A DNA stretch of 64,000 bases from Vespa crabro (lineage: Eukaryota; Arthropoda; Insecta; Hymenoptera; Vespidae): contig NC_060956.1 of the NCBI RefSeq assembly GCF_910589235.1, forward strand, positions 5,831,499-5,895,498. The letters run 5' to 3'. Below are positions 12,714 to 25,824 of the stretch, in pieces; within the stretch, counting starts at the first letter, position 1; each line of letters opens with the position of its first letter. The notes below the pieces were generated by a model. The model saw only the letters and a program-made list of their open reading frames with translations. It searched no databases and was not told where the DNA came from. A program made the position numbers and the translations under genes.

Positions 12714-14255
12714 TTTAAATATATCTGGAATTTCTAGAATATTGTTATAAGCGAAACTTCTAACAAATTATTTTAATTTGAATCGCTTTAACAAATATCA
12801 ACAAAGAGTAAAATAAAATGAATAACGAGCGCATTTCCTGAATAGCGACATCTGTCAAACTGTATGAAATATTTACAATTTATTAAAATACTATTTTTCA
12901 TTTTGTTAAAATATTTTATATAAAATATAATAGTAATTTTTTTTAATTATTTACGTACAGACCTTATACAAATTTTTATAAATTTCTATGAATTTTTAAT
13001 TTTTTAGTAAACAAAAACCAACTTATTAATTGGCGCCAAATTTTCAAGAAGAAAGATATCCTGGGTAATTTAACCGTCAATATCAAAATTTTTTTAAATA
13101 TATATATATGTTTATATTATATATTATTTATATATTATTAGATACACAAAACAGAAAACAATACAATATATGTATATTTATATATTTATATATATAAATA
13201 TATTTATATATTTATATATTATTTATATATATAAATATTCTCTTATTTCACTTGAGTGTACACCTTTCGTGTAACCTATTGTCGCGTCATACAAATATAC
13301 CTTAAGCTGCTTCAGTTCTTTGTACAATATGGCCGTTATGTTTCTTATGGTTGCTGTAGAGGGCATTTGACGCAGGACTCTCGAATTTCTAGGTTCATGG
13401 TTAATGCACGACGCTGCGCAATACGAAAAACCTACTTCAATAGTAAAAAAGTGATAAGAAATAACGTTCTAATTTCAATATGGACTTTCGTCGCACCCTG
13501 ACCACCATGAAGACATAAATGGCGTTGGCATCAAGAACTCTCCGTTGCTTTGTTCACTACCAATCGTTTGAAACGAGAAACGAAAATTTCAAGTCAGTGC
13601 TGGCAACTTTTTACTTCATTTTATGTCCATTTTAACGAGAAATGTATGCAACAATTTTGTTTAGTAGTCGGCAATAATATTGTTAGGGTTATTAGATCTT
13701 GCCGGTTACTTATAAATGTGCGCAATGCGGCATGATTGTTGATCGTATGTCAAAAACTGATCAACAGTTAAAAGCATTGTTCATTAGTATGTTAATAATG
13801 ATTAACAATATGATGTCGAGCGATACACGATATTGTATAATGTATTTTTATTTCACAATATCGTTCGTCATTTATGATTGTATAAGAAAAAATGTTGCTT
13901 TACTCATACAATGTTTATCTTACTTTTATAATATTACGATTATAGATAGATAATAGTTTTCTAAGAGTTCAAAAAGATATACTTTATGTAGTTTACCGGA
14001 CTACCATTATTAATCTTTCTTTTAATACTTACATTTGTTTAATTTCAATAAGGATAGATGTTATCTTATATCTGTCCAGATGTATTATTTGCCAATAATT
14101 TCCAAATATTTTAATTATCTAATAAAAAATCTGTTGGATATGTATGACGTAAGAATAGAAAGATACACATAGTTTTTGTTAAAAGAATTTAAATTGTTTC
14201 ATTTACTTAATTTATTTTCTAACACAATACACTCATTTTTTTAGCTATCAGAAAG
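12714..14255. other. Divergent promoter region of mre11 (-) and the zinc-finger gene (+)
   Basis: No coding exon is recognised. An acceptor (ttttttttag, ending 14244) lies just before the zinc-finger start, so that gene probably has a non-coding first exon near 13.5-13.8 kb. An E2F-like palindrome sits at 13030-13040. CAATATGGCCG at 13325-13335 resembles a YY1/Pho site. AT repeats fill 13085-13240. Confidence 0.5.
13030..13040 (-). promoter_or_regulatory. E2F/DP-like binding site
   Basis: Palindromic core TTGGCGCCAA. On the minus strand it reads TTTGGCGCC, matching the E2F consensus TTTSSCGC. It lies 317 bp before the mre11 start codon and about 1.2 kb before the divergent zinc-finger start. 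The motif match is seen directly; function is inferred. Confidence 0.5.
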
Positions 14256-17200
14256 ATGACGGCTGATTTTGAGAAGGATATTACTCATTGCTTAATTTGT
14301 AATAGTAAAGTTGGAGTTTCTACTAGAAGCAGTATACGTATATTTAATGAAACTTCTGTTACTACTTCAGAAAAGCCTCTTGTGGATATTATATGTACAG
14401 TTTTAGAAATAAATATTAATGAGGAAAATGCTCATTCACTCGTTATATGTAAAAAATGCTACAAATTATTTAATGAGGTAAACGTTTTTATTTCTGTCTG
14501 TAATTATGAGCTTTGCATAATGTATTACAACTATCAATTTATTTTTAGGTTGATGAATTAGAAAATAGGCTACTTGAGATAAAACAAGAATTATATAATA
14601 ATTATCAAAAAACTATTACTAAAATATCTGACCTATCCAAAAATGAAGAGGAATATACTGATCATGATTACATAAATAATATAGAAAATCAGACTATGGA
14701 AATTGAACTAAAAGATGAGGAAATCCCGGATCCATCAAATGTAAATCATTTTATATTAATAATATTTTTAATGATAATCACACGATAAAATATATTAAAG
14801 TATTAATTAATAATTTGTTTTAGTACAAAGAAAGTGAGAGAGAGTTTGAAGTAGTTGAAGAGATAATGGAAGAAAGGGATGAAACAGAAGAGTCAGAAAA
14901 CATGTTTGTTGGAGTAGAAGCCATAAATGAGTCAAAAAATGAACACGAAAAAAAAAGATTGAAGAAAGTTAAATCTAATGTAAAAGATGAAACTTCTCAG
15001 GAACAGGTATTCTATATTGAATAAAAATGATTTCACTGTGTAATAAATATTATTGTTTAATCATACATATATGAAATATTCTTTCAGATTGTCGTTAGAG
15101 ATGGAGTTATGTATACTTGCTTACTATGTACAGATGAGGAAGAAAAAGCAGTAGCTGATGCAAAAACTATTATAGCACATATGAAAAATGTACATGACAC
15201 ACGTTTATACATTTGTGATATATGTGGAGATGATTTCAAAAAAAGAAATGAATTATCTCTTCACCTTGATGAACACGTTGCAAAGGAGGAAGGTGATTTT
15301 CAATGTGAAATATGTAACAGAATCTTTAGTAATTTACGATTATTTAGAATCCATAAGAGAATTCACTATCCACAAGTGAAATCATGGCCTTGCGAAACCT
15401 GTGGTAAAAGATACAGGTATGCTATATTTTGTTTTAAACAATTTAATAATATTTATTGCTCTATAATTTTACGAATAAAATAAATATAAAAACATGTGAT
15501 TTATAGCTCCAGGAATCTTTTGGAAGAACATATTAACACACATACTGGAGTACGCCCGTACGTTTGTGAGACTTGTGGGAAAGATTTCGCATCTAAGTAT
15601 ACATATAAAGCTCATATAAAAACACATCAGATACGTCCGCGGCCATTTGAGTGCTCACAATGTAATAAAACATTTTTGAGTCAACAAAATCTTAATCAAC
15701 ATGAAAGAACTCATAATGGTGTTAAAGATTACGTATGCCATCAGTGTGGTAAGGCATTTGGATCACCGCATAACTTAGAAGTACATAATATTGTACATAC
15801 TGGATATAAACCATATATATGCAGAATGTGTGGGAAGGCATTTGCTCGGAAAGCAGAAATAAGAGATCATGAACGCACTCACACAGGAGAAAAGCCTTAT
15901 CAATGCGAATTCTGTGGGGCTACTTTTAGGTAAGAGGATAATTGTATCGTTTGTCATTTGCACTTTATATAAATAAGAATAAATAATATAATAAGGAATT
16001 TTAAATATGAATATAAAACTTCACAAAATATATAAAATATTTTCTAGTCAAAGATCCAATCTACAATCTCATAAACGTGCTACACATTACAATGATAAAA
16101 GATACAAATGTGATGATTGTGGTAAAGGATTTAAAAGAAGAAGACTTCTAGATTATCATATAAAAGCAGCTCATACGGGTGAAAGACCTTATAAGTGTGA
16201 TATATGCACAGCAACTTTTGTTTATCCTGAACATTTCAAAAAACATATGCGCATTCACACTGGTGAAAAGCCATATTTGTGTGAGGTATGATATTGATTA
16301 TAATTATTATTATACAGGATTTATATTTTATATTACAAAGTAAATTTGTTTCTAGGTATGTGGGAAAGCATTCAATAGTAGAGATAATAGAAATGCACAT
16401 CGATTTATACATAGTGACAAAAAGCCTTATGAATGTTTAGTATGTGGTATGGGCTTTATGAGAAAACCTTTGTTGTATGCTCATATGCAAACTCAGGTAT
16501 ATAATTTGATTATTTACAAATACAGAAGATATAAATATTGTTGTATATATTCCTTTTACCTTTATAATTTAATTGATATGTTATATTATAGGGGCACTTA
16601 AATGATACAATTGTTGTAAATCAACCACGTTTAACTACAGAAGATGATCAAGTAATAACAATTCCAGATGGTAATGTAGAGTTGTTAATGGACGAGACAG
16701 AAAATAATCAAGTAATTATTTATTCTTTATATACTTATTTGTGTATTGTAAAAGTTCTTTAGTTATTAATATTTGAAAAAATATTTAGCTGGAAGAAACA
16801 GAGTTATATGTCACCGAATTGAAAGACCATGTTATCATACAACATCAAAATGAAAATCAAATATATAACGAAGAAAGTGTTTTGAATATGCCTGCAGAAG
16901 AGAATGTCGTAGAAGAAGTTGATCAAATAACGGTCGATCAACAGGTAATATTATATTATGTTACAATATAATATATATATGATGAACTATGCATATATGA
17001 TAAACTCAAAATATCTATAATAATTTTGTTTTTTATAGATAAACTTTTCTGAAAGAGATGCTATAGAATGTAAAAATGAAGATACAGATCAAGTAGAAGA
17101 AGTATACACTTATAACGATAGCGAAGAAGGGGAAACAGTTGTACCGAATCCTGCTGAGTATAAAGAAATTGTAGAAGAGAAAAAAAATGCTGTAAGATTG

Positions 17201-17272
17201 GTACAAATACGATTTCCAACATCTGTATCTGAAGAAGGTAGAAGTTGGCTGAGCTTAGTACAAAATACATGA
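14256..17272 (+). CDS. ZAD-type C2H2 zinc-finger protein, 13 fingers
   Basis: Probable nuclear DNA-binding protein of the insect-expanded ZAD family. Ten exons, 745 residues: 14256-14477, 14549-14740, 14824-15006, 15088-15416, 15507-15929, 16048-16285, 16356-16496, 16592-16711, 16789-16944, 17039-17272. The ZAD uses C12/C15 (HCLICN) and C65/C68 (ICKKCYKLF) and normally dimerises. An acidic, Lys-rich linker follows. I count 13 fingers starting at YTCLLCTDEEEKA; several have canonical TGEKPY linkers (HTGEKPYQCEFC, HTGEKPYLCEVC). The first has an elongated knuckle and the last a lengthened His-His spacing (HMQTQGH), so both may be degenerate. The C-tail is acidic and Val/Glu-rich, ending RLVQIRFPTSVSEEGRSW. 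I do not recognise a specific orthologue. Start fixed by the ZAD and an acceptor just upstream. Confidence 0.93.
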
Positions 17273-18430
17273 AAACTTATTTAATTATCGCTTTATATTA
17301 TAATTTACTGATCATTAAATGCATACTTCTACCAGTAAATTGATTTCATACATAACTAATTTACTTCTATCAGATACAAATAAGTTTTATTTTATACTTA
17401 TATATAATATCACACACATAATAAATCTTATAAACATGATCTATATCACTGATAATATGTGGTATAAGATTAATATATTTATAGAGAAATATCATTAAAA
17501 GTAATTTCAATTAGAGAGTAAGTGCATGGAACATGTTGTTCATGTAACTACTAAGTGATTTTGTAACATTGAGCAACAAATGTATAAGTAAAACAATGTA
17601 TTAAAATATATAATATAAGTAAATCTTTCAGCATGTTAAAATTGTTGTCTTATATCGCAAATATAAAAGAATAAAATACTTATGCCTTTATACATATGTG
17701 TATGTATTTTGGCTGTGTATCTTTTATAAAACTATATTATATATATAGTAACAAAAGATACAAAATTTAAACCAAATAAAATAAGTCATATAACTAGGAT
17801 TAAACATTTTCTATTGTATTTTGTCATTTATACAAAGTTTCAAAAGCCTGTATACGCACGATGTATTAAAAAAAAATGAATGTTATTTTTTTGGTAACAA
17901 TAACATTTATTTTACATTGGATATTATTCCATATAATTAATTATCTATTGCAAATATATGCTCTTCTTATCTTTGATCTGAATTAAAAGGTTCTTGTAAT
18001 ATTCTTATATCATAAGTTTTGTAATCTTTATGACTGAATCTATTGTTCTTTGATTAAATAAAGTATGCTATATAACATAATGATTTTAATTTGAAACTAT
18101 TCCTTTATGATAAAATTAAATAAACTATAGGTAAAGAAACTAAATAAATAGAAAAAATAGAAATTATTCAGTGTTTATATATTATGTTTCATTACATTTT
18201 TTTTTATATTACTAAAAAAATTGATATTTTTACGAATGTTTCTATAAAAACAGCTACACAGTTATGTACATAACTATGATTAATTTTCAAGATACTTATT
18301 TCTAAATCTTTTTTATATATTTTATAACATGTTTTAACAAGATACTGTACAATTGACTATAAAAGGGATGGTATAAATCTGTAAAACTATTTATACCTAC
18401 GTACGTAAGATATATATACATTGTGAACAG
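17273..18430. other. Convergent 3' UTR spacer
   Basis: About 1.16 kb, strongly AT-rich, with several AATAAA-type signals (for example near 17420 and 17670). It must hold the 3' UTRs of the zinc-finger gene (+) and the myotubularin-like gene (-). No gene is seen. Confidence 0.6.
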
Positions 18431-21400
18431 TCAATCAGGTACAGTTATCAAGGATTGAGCATCCAATAAACTTTCAGTTGCAAGTATTGTACTACTTATG
18501 ATAGGAGTACTAACAGTATTCCCAGATCTTTTACTACTAAATGGATAAAAGCTGTCAATATTCATCTGAAGTAAATAACTACCTATTTTATCAATTGGTG
18601 ATCCACAACTTCTATCTATACTTAGTCTTAATTGGTTTATATCATTACGAAGTAATCTAGTATAAAGATCTATATGACTTCCACCACCATTATGAATAAC
18701 GAGCGGGGGTATCCAACGAAAATAACATTGGCTCCAAAGTTCTAAATTAGAGATACTGTACAATGGTTTCATGATCATCTTTTCTGTTAAAGTTTTTCCA
18801 TTAGCATTAAATAAAGGGTTATAAAATAATAAGATATCTTGATCATTAAATTGTTCTCTCCAGTCCCAAACACTACGTAATATAAGCGGTGTATTTGGAT
18901 CCTAAAAGTATATCATAAAAATATTATTCCATACATTAAAATTTCAATAATAATCTAAGAAGATGATTAAATAATAATTTACTAAAACAAAGCTATAATT
19001 ATAATTAACTACATTATAGATAAGAAATAATACCGTAGCTGCCATCGTACGATCTTTTTCACAATTGAAAATGAAAGTGTCAAAAATTGACACATGAGCT
19101 GCATCCCATAATGTTGTCAAATATGTTTCAGTAAATTCAAATTCTCCTGGGAATTGTTGACATATTTGCCAAACACAATCAAGGAAAAGAAGAAATAATG
19201 GAGACTAAAAATATTTAGCAAATTCAATTAAATTAAAAGGTAGTAGTGGACATACAGAAATATTTATATACCTTTTCAGAGTTTGGTTTCATCATATGCC
19301 CTAAACGATCACAAAAAGGATGTCCATTAGCAACCCATTCTTTTTGTATCAGAGATTGAAATCCAACAATGGTTTGAAAATGTGGATCAAGCAATAACTG
19401 TATTAAACTTGATATAACACAACACAAATCTCTAGCTTCTCCTTCTGAAATATATAATAATTAGTTTTTTTCTTTTTTCCTAATAAAACAATTTGGATTT
19501 ATATTATTTGGTAATTAAACTTATGATAAATGCAAATAACAAATGATATTTGAACTCTCAATTCATATATACCTTGTAAAACTACTGTATAACCTGAATT
19601 AAGATTTTCACAAGCTGTAACTGTTTTTTCTAGACAGTATGATACATACTTAAGCCATTTTGTATTTTCTAATAACGAATAGAAGTTATTGTCTTGTATC
19701 CAAAGTTGTCTAATATTTTCTGAAAGAAACCAGATCAATTATGAATATTGTCCAGTCACATTTGTATTTCTTAAAATTATTAAAAAATTATACTTTGAAT
19801 AATGCTAATTTCAATAATGCTAACCTGGAGAACACAAATTGTAAAATTTTGAGAAACCTACAGCTATTGATTTCACATTAATATCTTTACTTAGATAAAT
19901 TACAATTGGTGGCAATTTATGAGGATGGCTTTTTCTGATATTTTCTAATATTATGTTTTCTTGTATCCTTTCAGTAATTGTTGGTAATAGTTCAGGTATT
20001 TTTACTAATGCTGCACCATGTTGATTTGACCATGCCCAAATCGGTAATCTATTACCTTGAAAATATTTTGCAGCATCTGTTAGCTGAATATTGGTTAATG
20101 ATGCTGGTACAATGATATATTGTGGCAAACTGTAAATAATTATACTCTGTAAAATACATTACTTTTTAATATTAACTAATTAATATTAACCAACCTGGAA
20201 CACAACTGAAATTTTATATTAACAGTTGACAATCTCCATCCTTGACTTGCTTTTTCACTATTTAATATACGTTCAAATTCATTTTGCCAATCAGACATAT
20301 TTCTAAATAATCTGATACCTTTATCAAGACTGCTGTAATATGGTTCACTACAATATAAACAATACCTGTTTATTGTAGATTATTATGGTTTATTGTAGAT
20401 TATGTAAGTAGAAGATTATGATAAATACTAACGTGTAATCATAGGCAAACAACAAATGATGTCTGCTAGGAAATGCATAATGTAACAAGGCATTTAAGAT
20501 ATTTTTTCCATCCCCAAGAGGTGAAAATTTAAAGGAAAATGACCATGTCCTCAAATTCTAAAAGATATAGTACATATTTTCAATAAGCGATGTAATATCT
20601 AAAGTATTAATTAAGACTAAAGAAATTTTGATGAAAAGAATCCATACTATATTAAAACTATAATTATAAAATTTAATTTTTTGTATCTAAATTTTTTATA
20701 TCAATTTGCTGTAATTTCAAAAGATTGCATTAAACAAAATGTTTACCTTACAAGTAATAAATATTGCTTTTACTTTGGACGGTACTAAATTTCCTGGAAG
20801 AAGTTTTTTCTTTTTATCACCTACTATTAAGTAAATTTCATCAATATTTGTCAGGCATGTATCTGTATACCCATATAAATGATTTTGTTGATGATTATTA
20901 TCCTGCAAATTTAAATATTGTTTATACATATATATAAAATATATTTTTAATAGAAAAACTTTAACTTAAGAAATAAGAAAATATAATAAAGTTACCTCTC
21001 CATTTGAATCATCAGTTGTAAAAAAAGAGAGCTTGAAATTAGTAACAGAAAGTACGCCAGAAGTTCCTTGTTTTAAATCACCAACCGGTAAAAACATTAA
21101 AACATTTTGTGCTTTAGCAACGAGAGCTTCTCCTCGCAAGAGTTTTAAATTGTTTTCGATCAATGAATTATGTTGACTAGAATTTATTTGCTGCATAGAT
21201 ATGAAATAAGTATTAAATTCTTTTCAATTAAATATTAATCATATTAAATAAGTATTATTAATGTTAAATGACTTTTTACAATTCATAAGTTTTTATATTA
21301 TTATATTTTATTATTATTATATTATTATATTTTAGAAACAATTAAAAGATAAACATATAAATCTATGTAGATTCCATAATTAATATGCAATCATAGTATG

Positions 21401-21596
21401 CACATATATTTATTTTTTGTCTGACAATTAAATATTATATAAAAAAAAAATATATACAAAAAATATTGCTAAATTATAATATGAACTATATAAATTGTTT
21501 AATTTCTTCTACGCAGTAAAATACCTGCATTTCAAGTTCTTCGATTCCCACATAACTTACAAAATTGTTGCAACTTTTACTTTCCATGACTGACAT
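18431..21596 (-). CDS. Myotubularin-related pseudophosphatase (MTMR10/11/12 type)
   Basis: Catalytically dead phosphoinositide 3-phosphatase homologue; relatives act as adaptors for active myotubularins at endosomal membranes. Ten exons, 655 residues: 21596-21525, 21190-20996, 20902-20747, 20557-20433, 20347-20195, 20129-19825, 19719-19573, 19444-19272, 19204-19034, 18901-18431. The N-terminal third is a PH-GRAM region (LRGEALVAKAQNVLMFL, GVLSVTNFKLSFFT). The phosphatase-like fold is clear (LPIWAWSNQHGAALV, DPHFQTIVGFQSLIQKEW, SPLFLLFLDCVWQ). Where active members have CSDGWDR, this protein reads LQEGEARD around residues 383-390, so the nucleophilic Cys and the P-loop are absent. The C-terminal block (SNLELWSQCYFRWIPP) is typical of the MTMR10-12 branch. 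Start chosen at the first ATG, giving MSVMESKSCNNF. It lies in the same orientation as Xpc, which ends 0.9 kb upstream. Confidence 0.92.
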
Positions 21597-22533
21597 TTAA
21601 AATGATGTCGATTTAGAAAAGGAAGGTCAGTATAGGTTAAGCATCGAAACACAAATTTCGAAGTGTTTCTTTTATTCATTCATTTCATTCTTCTCAATTT
21701 TAATTATGTTGCATTGTATAATTGATGTGTCTGTTCATTGTGGATCATAATTACAAATTTCAATCTTAGATGCAAAAGACAACATGAGACAATACAGATA
21801 TAATGTATATACCATAATATATGCTAAATTTATAAAGTTTTATAGCATAGATCAAGTATCTTTAGATAAATTATTGGTAAAATAATATTTATTTAGTACA
21901 TGTTACTACCAGATGGCAGAGTTGTCTGACTGTCGACAGACAATTCCACCAGAGGGGGATATTTTTTAAATATAAAAAATTAATATTTATCCCTATTTAA
22001 TGTCTAAGTAAATTTTTAATATTTCGAAACGAAAATAAATAAACATATCATTCATGAATCAAACAAATCATATATGTACCTTATCATTATCGTATAACCT
22101 TTACAATGAATTATATTGCTTAGATTGGTGGATTACAGTATCTTTTAAATTGTCGTTAATGTAAATGTAATTGTTTATTAATATTATTTTCACAGTAAAA
22201 TTATGAACAGAGATCAATATTTTGATGGACTATTATTCGTGTAATTTATTTACATTTTAGCATATTCTATTATATAAAACAAAAAATCTCTTTACAATGA
22301 AATATTGTAATATGTAAAAATTGCAAACATTCAATAAGTATATTATTTTATAAATAAAATTTCTTGTATATCGGTGGTATTTAATTATATATATAAAAAT
22401 ATAAATATGAAACTTCTTATATTGTATACAATTCTTTTATAAAAGAAAAGTAAAAGAAAGAAATAATACAATTTAAGAAGTTTGAGAAGATATTTATGAC
22501 ATAATACTACTAAAAGAGTTGCCTATATTATAA
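21597..22533. other. Spacer between Xpc 3' end and the myotubularin-like gene start
   Basis: AT-rich, about 940 bp; holds the myotubularin-like promoter and the Xpc 3' UTR. The only GC-richer part is the CTCF-like motif pair at 21906-21959. Confidence 0.6.
21906..21959 (+). promoter_or_regulatory. Two CTCF-like motifs flanking a palindrome (candidate insulator)
   Basis: CTACCAGATGGCAG at 21906-21919 matches the CTCF core CCASYAGRKGGCRS at 13 of 14 positions. CCACCAGAGGGGGA at 21946-21959, same orientation and 40 bp on, matches at 12 of 14. Between them lies the palindrome CTGTCGACAG (21930-21939) inside a wider TTGTCTG...CAGACAA pair (21922-21943). It lies about 310 bp upstream of the myotubularin-like start. 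The matches are visible; CTCF binding is inference. Confidence 0.4.
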
Positions 22534-25500
22534 TTATGAAATATCTTCCAATATTTTCTGACGTTTTACATCAGTTGTTTTCTGTTTCGTACGTTTAATC
22601 ATTGTTAGAGATTTCTTTTCACTTTCAAATTCATATTTTCCAGCTAACTTTTCTTTAATGCGCATACCATCAATCAATCTTTTCCAATTCCCATAAATTC
22701 TTTTATAACGTTTTTCACGAGCACGTTTCGCTGCTTCAATTTGTTCTGTCTCCCATGCTTCTCTTAGAATATCTTCATATTCTGTGCAAACTACGAAACC
22801 TTCGAAAGCTGGTACAGCTCCCATAGCTCCAAATTTAAAACCAATAACTGCAGGTGCACAATCAATATTCAATTTTCGTGCAATTCGATTTAATCCTGGA
22901 ACTATAGAAATTTATTTATTATTTTAATACCATGATACTTCTAAATATTATTTTAATAATGATAACTACTTACGATCTATATATACGGTTCCTTTTGGAA
23001 GCATTGATTTTTTAAACAAATCTACATTTCCATATTCATTTCGAGGAACAATTCCATCTTTTGCTTCTGGTGGAATGTACTCAGTAGTTTGCCATTCACC
23101 AAATAATTCTAAAGCTCTATCTACTAATTTTACTCCTGAAAGCTATATACATGATCCATTCTGTATGAATCCATAATCTGTTTTAATTTATAATTTCTTT
23201 ATTTTTAATAAATGTACCTTATCATATTTTGGAAGAGCTTTTACAATTTTATAAGGTTCTTGATTAGGTTTAACTACTCGAGCCTTTCTTATCCATGTTT
23301 CTCTAGAGGAAAGTACATGCAGACAATGCCGAGAATAAATTGCTTCGCCATTCTGTAAATAACCTAATGGCACGCAGTCAGGAGGATACAAGGCTTCATA
23401 TTTAAGTAAATGTCTGGTAAGTACATAGAGAGGATGGTTTTTACATTCGCCAATTGTTTTAGGTAAAGGTTGTTCTAATTCCCTATAAAAGAAAAAAATA
23501 ATAATTCATTCCATTTTACAGTATATCATCAATATTGAAATAAAAATATATACTTCTGTGCTAATAATTTATCCTCTGACTCTGATATCATTGATTTTTT
23601 CTCTTTCCAAAAGTGCAACGTATCACTGAACCAATCTTCATCAATACGTTGTTTACGTGTAACAGTAAGCCAGTGAGGGCAATAACGCCTTGTAACATCT
23701 CTTAATGTTCCATCAATATTCCAAGCAATAACATATAATACAGGTCTGCTAGCTGCTTTCTTGGTTAAAATAATTTATCATTATCGATAGTATAATATTT
23801 TTTGTATATGTGTAAATAATGTATTATAAAGCATAAGTATACTTATATATCTACTCACATATAACTCTTCCACACAATGTACTTTTTCATCCATTATATT
23901 TACACTAATCCAATTTTCTTCTGACTCCAAATATATTTCAAGCCAAAAATTTTTATAGTTCTTAGTATTGTTAAGATCATTTACTTCATCATCTGAGGAT
24001 AATAATTTATTAATTTTTTCTTGTTTCTTTACTATTGATCTTACATTATTCTTAGTTTTAGAAATATTCCGCTTTTTTGAAAGAGGTAACTCCTCTTCAG
24101 ATTCATCATTTTCAGAACTATCATCTATTTCCTCAAGAGAATCTTCTTTTACAATTTTATTCTTTTGTCTACTCCTTAATGAGTGCGTAGTAACATTCTC
24201 TTTTTTCTTTGATGTAGATTCTAAAGAATTATTTTCACTTGAGGTTTTCATTTGCTTTCGTAATTTTAATTGTCTGGATATAGTGTTGCTTATTGTTCTA
24301 TCAGCATTTATTGATTGTTGTGTTTTATTTTGTTTATTATTAAAATGTTTTGTCTCTTTTATATTATTTTTATCTATAATTTCATTAGAAACATTTGTTT
24401 TATTTTTTACACTTTTGCTTCGTGTTGATTTTTCATTTAAAATTACTGCAGCCCTTTTTCTTGCATCCAATTGAGCATTTTTTCTAGCAGTCTCACTATT
24501 TTCTGGAACAATTTTATTCTGTGTAGATGTTTTTTTTTTCTTTTTATCTTTCTCTTTTTTTTTGGTAGATTTATCAGATTTCTTTTTTTCTTTATCTTTT
24601 TCTTCTTTTGGTTTGGTTCTAAATAGTTGACTTCGTTGCAATTTTAAAGGTGGAGGATGAAGAGATATAATCAAACGACAATTTAACCCCATTGCCCTCA
24701 GCATTGCTATACATAAGAATACTAATTCTTTATAATTTAAAACTTCTTTTTCTTGCAATCTTTTTAATAACATTTCTTTCGTTATACTTTCTTCTTCTTC
24801 TTCTTTGTTCTTAAATACAAATTTTTTTTTAAACCATACAACAAATTTTTCCAGATACTTCAGATTTGATCTATTCTTTGGCAAATTTTCTGCTGGAATT
24901 AATGACAATGATGCAGACATTATTTCTGCGTCATTTATTACTTTATTTATATGAAATCCATGTGCAAGCCAACAAAGGACTCCTACTTTGTGTATCAACA
25001 TTTGATTAGTCCTTAACCTTTGATTAATTCGATTTTCAATAATCGTGTTTAAGTCTGGACCATTTCTCTTTTTTTTTAATATTATATCAGTACTAGGCAA
25101 TGTTATTTTAACCCCTTCTTTTGGAGTAGTATAATTGGTAGAACTTGTTGCTTCATTTAGGTCTTCATTTTCACTGTAGTTTTCATTATCATCTGATTCA
25201 AATGTTTTTCCTTCTCCTTCGAATAAAAGTTCATGTACATGTTGAGAAAGATGAAATTTTTCTTCCTCAGCATGTACTACCTTTGATTTCTTTTGCTTTG
25301 TTGATACATCAATTACAGTTTCGAGCTTTTCAACATTTTCACTCTGTGAACAGATTGCTTGGGTGCTTTCCAAATTTTTTAATACCCGGCTAAATAATTC
25401 AATAGAATTATTATCATTCACATTGCTAAATTCATCATTATCATCAAAATTTTCACAAGTCCTGGCTTTGCGTAACGTTAGATAACTTTTTTTCTCTTTC

Positions 25501-25595
25501 TTATCAAAAAAACTTGAATTCAAATCAATTTCATTTGGAGAAACAAAAAACTCGCTTTCACTCTCCGAACTGTTATTGTCTGATTGATTATTCAT
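22534..25595 (-). CDS. Xpc: XPC/Rad4 DNA damage recognition protein
   Basis: Initiates global-genome nucleotide excision repair by sensing helix distortion with Rad23 (Drosophila mus210). Five exons, 914 residues: 25595-23859, 23759-23554, 23482-23218, 23142-22974, 22901-22534. Residues 1-200 are acidic and probably disordered. The transglutaminase-like fold starts near 200 (VGVLCWLAHGFHINK, then FLCIAMLRAMGLNCRLI at about 293-309). A Lys-rich insert spans about 330-545, and the fold resumes at WLEIYLESEENWISVNIMD. The three beta-hairpin domains follow: BHD1 (HPLYVLTRHLLKYEAL), BHD2, and BHD3 (GIVPRNEYGNVDLFKKSMLP to CAPAVIGFKFGAMGAVPAFE). The basic C-tail contains EAAKRAREKRYKRIYGNW. Exon 1, at 1737 bp, holds most of the N-terminus. 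Start is the first ATG after an upstream stop. Confidence 0.96.
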
Positions 25596-25737
25596 TTTGA
25601 ATGCAGACGTTTACAAATCCCAAAATAACATCCTCGTTAATCCGAATTTTTGTAATGTAGAAAATGAGCATAATACACTTTATCGGTTGCATAGACGAGT
25701 ATATACAATTTCCCTATATACAGATGTTTGTAAGATA

Positions 25738-25788
25738 AAATATATATATATATTTTATTTTATATATATATATATATATATATTTTAT

Positions 25789-25821
<33 letters not shown>
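25738..25821. repeat. (TA)n with TATTTTAT interruptions
   Basis: Low-complexity AT microsatellite just upstream of Xpc. Confidence 0.9.

Positions 25822-25824
<3 letters not shown>

Noticed and set aside
13699..13953. Frame starting with CAQCG that looks like a zinc ribbon
   Set aside because: Only one Cys pair, then composition typical of AT-rich non-coding DNA. It lies in the 5' region of the zinc-finger gene.
17830..17852. Possible third MITE end (TACAAAGTTTCAAAAGCCTGTA)
   Set aside because: Too short; no second inverted arm at element distance.
23968..24474. 168-codon plus-strand frame
   Set aside because: Antisense shadow of the Lys/Ser-rich insert of Xpc exon 1.
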